Of a stretch of DNA of 64,000 bases, positions 50,001-59,000 are shown in pieces; positions within the stretch are counted from its first letter, which is position 1, and each line of letters begins with the position of its first letter. Below the pieces are notes generated by a model. That model did not search any database and was not told where the DNA came from. It worked only from the letters and a program-made list of their open reading frames with translations. The DNA lies in NCBI GenBank assembly GCA_037893245.1, contig JBAIAA010000659.1:496001-560000 (forward strand), written 5' to 3'. The translations under genes were made by a program, and so were the position numbers. This stretch comes from Crossaster papposus. Taxonomy: Eukaryota; Echinodermata; Asteroidea; Velatida; Solasteridae.

Positions 50001-53000
50001 ACACATGCAAGATGTATCCATTATCTGTTATGAGGCATTCGTTCATTTTCCTTTTTTTATTGGCCATTTCTTTACATTTAACGTTCATAAAAAGCACATT
50101 TGATTCCTGTGTGCATGTATAAACATACGGTAGTACATTCGATCAAAATGTCTTATTTTTGTTTTAGTCTACTCTCTAAAAGTGGTTGCAATGGGGGCCT
50201 GTGAAAAAAATTCACAAGCTTTTCGTAAATTCTTATATATTTACAAAATCACAAAATCACAAAGTTAAATTAGATTTCGTTTTAATGCTGCATCTTATCA
50301 TGAGGCTTCTAGAATTAATTTGTTTTGCTCCCAACCCCTACCCCTCCACTCCTACCCCTACCCCTACCCCTACCCCTACCCCTACCCCTACCCCTACCCC
50401 TACCCCTACCCCTACCCCTACCCCTACCCCTACCCCTACCCCTACCCCTACCCCTACCCCTACCCCTACCCCTACCCCTACCCCTACCCCTACCCCTACC
50501 CCTACCCCTACCCCTACCCCTACCCCTACCCCTACCCCTACCCCTACCCCTACCCCTACCCCTACCCCTACCCCTACCCCTACCCCTACGCCTACCCCTA
50601 CGCCTACGCCTACGCCTACCCCTACGCCTACGCCTACCCCTACGCCTACGCCTACCCCTACCCCTACGCCTACGCCTACCCCTACCCCTACGCCTACGCC
50701 TACCCCTACCCCTACGCCTACGCCTACCCCTACCCCTACGCCTACCCCTACCCCTACCCCTACCCCTACCCCTACCCCTACCCCTACCCCTACCCCTACC
50801 CCTACCCCTACCCCCTACCCCTACCCCTACCCCTACGCCTACGCCTACCCCTACGCCCACCCCCGCCTCAATGTCTGTTTGTCGGGCCTTGGTGTTAAGC
50901 TCCTGATAGTCCTGAAATGAAAATTACCACATTCGCCTGCGGTAAATTTGTTATCTAGAGTGGGCTCGTCATCTTAAAGGTAGTATACACCATACCATTT
51001 GCAAACATGAAAAACAAAACTATTGATTATTATGAAATCCCTCACTTCACTGTGAATAACATTCTCAAGCATCCTGTGAAATCACGGCACCTGATGTGAT
51101 GTGGTTTTCAAGAAAAGTGGAACTTTGTATCAATTTTAAACGATTGCCAGCCGGCAATCATTTAAAAAAAACTGACTATTTTTCAAACACAAGTTTACAA
51201 TTTATTGAATTTGTCTGAAGGAAGTCAAGGAACCAGACTGCAAGAACAGCACTTTTTTGGTTTTTTTCAAGTTTCTATGAACACAAAACCTTAAATGGGT
51301 CAACGTCACAATATTTACTATCAAACTTGAATCCCCTAAAACTAACCCATTTTTCGAAAATTACAGCAATTAAGCAAATGGTGTATGTACCTTTAAGCTA
51401 GGCTCATTTGAAGCCAGCCACTTGGAAAGAACTGGGCCAATAAAACATGTGTAGGGTCTAGGGTTTCATCAGAATTGAACTCAGACTATAGGATACAACA
51501 TTGGTAATTGCTTGAGTTATCAGGAATGGGTGGATTTGGGGGATTGCATTTTATAGTAAATATCGTTTAACTGACCTGTACAAAGTTTTTAAATCATGGA
51601 TGCTAAGACAAAATTTAGAAAAACGGCATTCGTTTTCAAACGGAGTCAACCAAAGGGCCTCTGTTCAGTTGTTAAATTACAGGATATCTAGTGACATCAT
51701 TTTGCTGGATTCCTAGAATCATTATTTACTTTCAAATAAGTAAAATATTTCTTATTACTTCAGTAGTAAAATTATTGGATGTCTGCAAATGGTGAACATA
51801 CGACCTTTAAGTATTCTTTTTCAACAATAAATAATTTTAAATCCTTTTTAATATCCATGTCTGACCACACTAAATGTTACAACTGTGTGACATTTAGAAG
51901 GAATTTCTAACTGCAAAATGTTGTCGTTATTTTTTGCTTGAACATAACTTAATTCCCTCTATATGCTTGTTATTTTGAAAAGATCAAGATAACTTGAGCA
52001 ATATTTAAAGGGATCGTATACGTTTGGTAATTACTCCAAACATGAATGACAATAAAAACTTACTTGGTAAGAAGTACCGGTACAGCAGCTTTGAATCTGA
52101 GAAGCGTTACTGCAGTGACGTTTCTCAGATTGTGTATTCAAATGCAGAATATTCTTCCTGCGTGGACATAACCGCTCCAGATTTTTGGCAATATCTCAAA
52201 ATCGCTACCCCCTTTGGAAATGAAATTGTTACAGGTTAGTTTTATGGTATACACTGTATACCGGTACATGTAGGTATAGGATTGAAACAAACAGTGGGTT
52301 CCAATTACCAAACATATACGATCCCTTTAAGAAGTTGTTGACTGAGAATATTTCTATTTCCCATGGACGGGATCGCAGGTTACTCCCCAGTTAATGCTGG
52401 TACCCAATAATACTCCTTAGTCCTGGGTGGAGAGAGGCAAGTGGGGTGAAGTGGCTTGCCCAAGAACACAACATACATGTAGGGATTCGAACCCCTAACC
52501 CTCTGATTACGAGTCATAAATACTAACCATTAGGCCACATATACATGTAGGCCACATTTTGGTATTCACGGTAGCTGTTTTTTGCTAAGCATAAAAAGAC
52601 CTTTGAGTTTTGGCTGGTAACCTGTTTTTATTGAGCAAGACATGTTTGTTGTGCTTAGCAGCTCTATAAAATTTGGCCTTGGTTGCTGTACAGAGTACCT
52701 GTACAGCATCCTGCCATAGTGATCCACGTTAACCATCTTTCTCTATTCATGTCTGGCCAAGGTGTGAGAAACATTCCAATCTGACTAGTGGGTGACCCGC
52801 ACTTTCTCTGGAACAGACGGGATTCGCTAGTTCTGCTGTAGGTGCTACATGTACCGGTACATGTACCGGTAGTTAGTGGTGGATTTAAAACTAAATTTGC
52901 GATCGCAGGACAGCGATCGCAATCTTCTTTTTTTTTAATAAAATTATATTTTTCAAGTTATTGTGATCTATTTTTTTGTAATAATACAGGATATCTACTG

Positions 53001-56000
53001 GTAGCCCAATCATTTTGCTGGATGCTTAGAATCATTATTTACTTTCAGATGAATAAGATATTTTTTAATAATTCGGTAGTCAATTTTTTTGATATCTGCA
53101 AATGGTGTATCTTATCTTTAACTGGCGTGGGGCAGTTGTTCTTGTTTTTTTCATGATCACTAAAGTGTCCTGAACTCTACAATCTGGCCATTGCCCCCCC
53201 CCCCCCCCCCCCCCCCACCCCAAAAAAAAAAAAAAAAAAAAGAATTGGGAGAATTCCAACCCCAACTCAGTGGCACTTTAATTGCACTCTTGGGAATTTT
53301 GTCTTGGGGCCCAGTACAATGAGAATTTGATGCCCTTTGATTGTGTGTACACTTATAAGACAACCAACCTTGTACTTAAAAATGTACGTGCCAAAAACAG
53401 AACGAAAAGAAACAGAGACTGTATCGTTGAAAGTAAGTTCACATCATTTTCAACTTTCAAGGCACTTACCAGGGGCGGATCCAGGAATTTCGGTTAGAGG
53501 GGGCGCCAAAAATTGTCAACATAATATATTGGGAGAAGATATGGGAGCGCAGGAGGCACGAAGCCCCAACGCCGAGATCTTCTCAATCTTCTCGAGATTT
53601 TTTTAGGGGGGGCGCGCGCCGGGTGCGCCCCCCCCCCCCCCCCCCCTGGATCCGCGCATGCTTACGGTTTGGACCGGAAGGAAGGGTCACGTAATTTTAC
53701 ACACATGAAATAAAATGAAGATCCTGTATTATTCTATCAATTTCCACAATCGTCACGTTCAGGGCTTTTGCGGTTGATTTTTGTATTGATTTTCAAAGAT
53801 GAAATCTATTGATCTTCCAGTGTTACATAACGTCACACCTTCCTCAACGATCGTCACAGATTTCTTCGAGACACATCTGCGGATGGTCCCCAGGGACCCT
53901 GCAAAATCTTAAGTCGATTTGACTTTCCAATAATGCCAAAATCTGTGGTCACAACAACCCTGTGCAAATTGAACGGGCAAAATCACTGAAACATGCGGAA
54001 TTAAATTCCGCCTACCGAAACAAGATTTGCTTCGCCACTGGGGCAGAAGGAAATAATAACAGCCAATTCAAATTGACAAGGGAATAAAATGCTTAGCATT
54101 CTCATCACCAGATATGTAGACTATGCACTGGTACATGTACCATCGGGAGTATAGTTTAAAAAAATAAATTTTATGTCTTGTGAATTAGAAGGCTGAAAAT
54201 CAAAAATAGAAGTGGAAGCATTTTCTCTCGAGTGGCACAAAGGCTCATAAGAAAAATACAATACGACGATGAAGTACCGGTAGTCCTCTGCAATTTGCAC
54301 ACGTCCAAATCCAGCACATTTCCTTGTAGAATATTATGTGGCCTGTCACCACAAAATGAGAGTAAAGTCTACATGTACATTGTCATTTTGCAGAACAGAC
54401 AGCAAAAGTAAAAATTTGAAGGGTGGTCAGTTTTGTTTTGTAAACCTTAATCTAAGTCCTGTTTTACCTTTTTCCAATTTTGTTTTTCTGTCAAACATCT
54501 TTAACCAGTTCGCGCCGGATGACATATAAACGCAAACATTCCCCCAAATTCAAAACGGATGACGCATAAACACGCCAAGTTCAAGTTCGGAAATGTATGT
54601 CAGCAGCGCGCAAGGCCGGAAATGCGTGGGTGTGCTTCCCGGCACTATCAGCTTCGGATCGAGTTTCGTTAAAAATAATCCTGCCCGTCGGCTCGGCGAT
54701 GTTAAAATAATCCCGGCGCGAACTGGTTAAAACCTATTTCATCCCATTTTTATTATGTTGTCATACCGGTACATACTCAATGTAACAACACGACTGTAGG
54801 ATTTTAAATGTAATTTTCTCAAGGATCAGTTTTAACAATTAAAGTAAGTTGCTGGTCCATATTTTACTGAACCCGGTACTCCCGAGTGTTGTATACCATT
54901 GAAAAGCTCTTGTTTTTCAGAATCGAGAATACATTTTTGGCAACAGGTCACATGTCGGTGACATAATTTCTTGTGTTGACTTGCACTTGCAGCACCGGTA
55001 CATGTACATTTATGATCAAAATTTTATTTTATTTTAAAGGTAGAATATACATGTACCGGGTACCTTTTACAGCTCCACTTGTTGTAAAGATAATAATAAT
55101 TCTAAACTCACTGTTAAATTATTCCTTCTGGCATGCTGTCATTTTAAAGAAAATAACCAAAGAAAGTCATTTCCAAAGATGCATATCTCAGAGACGCACT
55201 TTTGGGCGCTATTATTGGTCTCCTTTAATAGTGCGTGACGCATGAACACGAGTTGCAATTGAATGCAACCTGAATGCAGAACGTGGTCACAATTCAAATT
55301 GCGACTTGGCAAATGTTGAATTGAAATTGAAATCTTAGAATATTGTTTCCTTGAAATATGCAGCACTTACAGACCTAAAAACATCATCAGGTTTATAGTT
55401 GTCAAGCACCTTTCTTTAATATATTGTGAGCACTTTTGCTGCTTCAAACGATAAAAATGCCCAACCGACGATGTAGTATACCAGATTGAGAATCTATTTT
55501 GTGGCGACAGGCCACTTACACGTACACGTGTATGTATATTGAAATTATTTCTCGTGTTGTCTTGCACTAGCAGTACATGTATAATTTATGATATAAATTC
55601 AGCTTTGTGTTTTTTGACACAGAACTATAAGCTCCATTATATTTAGTCTATTACAAAGACATAACATTTCCTTGTAAAGACTACATTGTACATGTACATG
55701 TTGATGTCAGCCGGTCCACAGGAATAGAACTAGAGCCCCAAGTTTTTCCTTCGGAGAAGGAAGTTTTTCTATAGATCATAGGTGCCAGAAGGCGTGACCT
55801 CGCTGTATTTGTGTGGCGCATGCTACACATGTACTATGTACATAATACCGTACGTGTACATTTGTACATTTGTAAATTAGATTCAAAGGTTTTGTACATT
55901 TTAACCCTAACTACATGTACATTGGTTCACTGATTCACTTGGAAATTTGTTCAGAAGGATATAATTATAATCATTATCATTGACCAGTTCGTGCCGTGAT

Positions 56001-59000
56001 TATTTTTGACATTGACTGGTCCCAGGCAGGAGATTCACGAACCTTAAGCATCTGTAGGTACATGTATCTTAAAACCAATGTAAAGAATAATAGGTGCAGT
56101 ATTTACTCCAACAGAATCAAACAAACAGTTGGTGTTTGAAGTGTTGAGATGGTTAGAGTTAAAAGTACATGTATGTAGGATACACCATTGGCAGTTATCA
56201 AAATAATTTACTACCGAATTAGTTTTTAAAAAGTATCTTTTTTTTCGAAAGTAGTTCATGATTCTAGGCATCCAGCAAAATGATTGCGCTAGATATCCTG
56301 TAATTGTTCCTAGAAAAACAATCACGGTAATTGCAGGGTGGCAATTACTGATAAAACAAGATCCACAAAAACAACTGCCTGACGCCGATTGAAAATGAAC
56401 AGCGTTTTTCTTGCTTTTTTTACTCGCCATCTATGATTGTAAAACTTCAGATCAGGTCAGTTAACGATATTTACTCTAAAATATACATGTACCCCTCCCC
56501 CAAATCTACCCATTCCTGATAATTCAAGCAATTACCAATGGTGTATCCTACCTTTAATTAACTGACACCATGCTCATGTGCAGGTCAGATATACACGCGC
56601 ACTCAATTATCTTCTGACCAATTTAGTGTTACGGACTTGTGCTCATTAATTACATATGAAGAGTTCAGGCGCAAAAGCCCCTAAATGTCACTTCGATGAA
56701 AACAAATTTCAACAATATCAACGATTGCCGGCTGGCAATTGTAAAAAAACACGACTGTTTTTCAAACACTGCCCCTAATTTAATAAATTTAGCTTGTCCA
56801 TATTTTATTTTTAAGTGGTTACACATCTGTGAATGGATACAAGCCAACTAGTCTGGTTTCCTAACCTGATAATTCCCTGACACCTATAAATTGCGCGGTT
56901 TCTTCTGAAGGAAGTCAAGGAACCAGAGTAAAAGAACAGATTTTTTTCTTAGTTTTTCCAGCATGTACCGGTATGAACAGAAAACAGGACAACATCACGA
57001 TAATACTTACTATGAAATATGGAACCCCTAGAAATAACGGTACTGGCACACAAACTTTTGGTCCCATTTTTGGTCCCATCAGTACAAATTCGCACCCCCC
57101 AAAAAAATCCTGCGTACGGGCCTGCATACATTTTCAAAAGTCGCAGCAAAAGCAGCAAGCAAAAGGTGTAAATCCAAACATTGTGCATGTGTATCAAAAA
57201 CCAAACACATGTAAGGTTTTTGTTTTTGCTGTTATTTGCTGTTATTTGCTGTTAATTTTACCGGCATTTAACCTAGTGTGGCCTGTCCAATTGAATAATG
57301 GTTGGAATTACCTGACACCTGGGCTGTGGCATGCTGCGGTGAACCCCAAGAAATTAAGGGGGCCCCTTGAAATTGATGGGATACCAGTTCATTTATTTGA
57401 TTTGTTAAGGGTTAAAGTTACAGTATACCATTTGTCAGTATACCATTTTTATCGTTTAAGGCAGTTATTGGGGCTGTACTAAATATTCAAATATTGGACC
57501 ATCAACCCAGTAGTCGAATAGCTTTTTGCTGGTTTGAATATTCACACAAAAAAAGAAAAAATGCACGTGCACACAAGACTGTGATTTCCATTGTACAGGG
57601 AGATTCTAAAAAGTACCCTTGAAACACATGGTCATCATTTCGAAAGTAATATGTGTATAGTCAAGTTTTATGTATGTACATCAATACAAAGGGGAACCTA
57701 GTTCCTCTTAAAAAACATAAAAAACATAATTGATATCCTCTCCTAATAATCCTCTTGCTGTCGATATTCTCCAATCGTTGGTGATCGCACGACCACGCGT
57801 ACCATCAAAAGTACGATAACCTACCGGTATGACCAGTTTTAAAGAGCAATCGCAGTATGCGACTGGTAATGGAGATCGTAGACAACATTGCCAATTGGTC
57901 GTACCTCTGCCACCAAACGCACGATACAGAAATCGTACGATCCGGTGTGACTGAGGCTATTGTAGAAGGATCTTTTTGGTGTTTTGGGAGTAAAATAATG
58001 TTGAATATTGTCTGACTTGGATGCAAATGAGATGTTCCATCCATCACCCCCACCCCCCCCCCCCCCCCCCCTCCCCCTTTCTCTAAATCCCCAACCCCCA
58101 CAGTTTGCAGAGCAGTTGGCTAGCTCATGAAATTACTCTCGCGCAAGTAATGACGTCTGGAAAACGGAATGAGGACCCCTTGATTGGCTGAGGTGTTAAT
58201 AATGTCTGGCTGTCGGTGATTAAAGGAGTCTTAAATTTAAAGGCAGAACATAAATTTGTAAATGTAAATGAATCAGGTTTAAAAATTTATGCCAGTCTTC
58301 CAACCTGGGGCCAATTTCATAAAATTTGCTTAGCCCCCAAATAGTTTTGCTCAGTCAAAACAGGGTAATCAGCCAAAACTCCATGTGCTTTTTATGCTAA
58401 GCAAAAACCAGCTGAATATCAGTCAGAAATGATAAACATCACCTGAAAATCAGTAATTCCCCCCCCCCCCCCCCCCCCCAACATTTCCCAAGGAAGAATT
58501 TTCATGCTAAGCGAATGTTTGTGCTTACATGTTTTATGAAATTGGCCCCTGCTGATGTCTGTTCTTTTTATGCACGGAAAAATGAAAAGAAAAACATTAA
58601 TAGATGCCATGTACCGGTACTTGTACTGATACAATGTGACCCACACAGGTACATAAAGTACCGGTACCTGTAATGCATGTGTAGAACATCTCCATGTATT
58701 ATAGTTATTACTGCCATTAGGCCAAATAAAAAAATAAAACATGTTTAGCGTTACCGCCCGCTTTCTTTTGGGGGGCCGCCTCCTTTTTTCTTTTTCTTTT
58801 TTGAAAATAATGATAAATTTGACCATTTTGTTAAAAAAAAAAAAATATTTTATTTTTTTCAAAGATAACATTTTAAGATCGTATTTTAGACTTTAGCATC
58901 ACTGTGTACATGCTCTGGAAATATATTTGTTCTAATAGGAAGGCTAGGGTGTGACGTGTAGTCGTGTACGGTGCATACATGATTGACCCGCATGAATTTT

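Noticed and set aside
50186-50920. Long PT-, PY-, LP- and RG-repeat frames on both strands
   Set aside because: All are translations of the CCCCTA hexamer; every frame is open because the unit has no stop.
52024-52239. 71-residue frame with Ser/Tyr/Cys-rich sequence
   Set aside because: Lies wholly inside a TTAA-flanked MITE and no other copy supports a protein.
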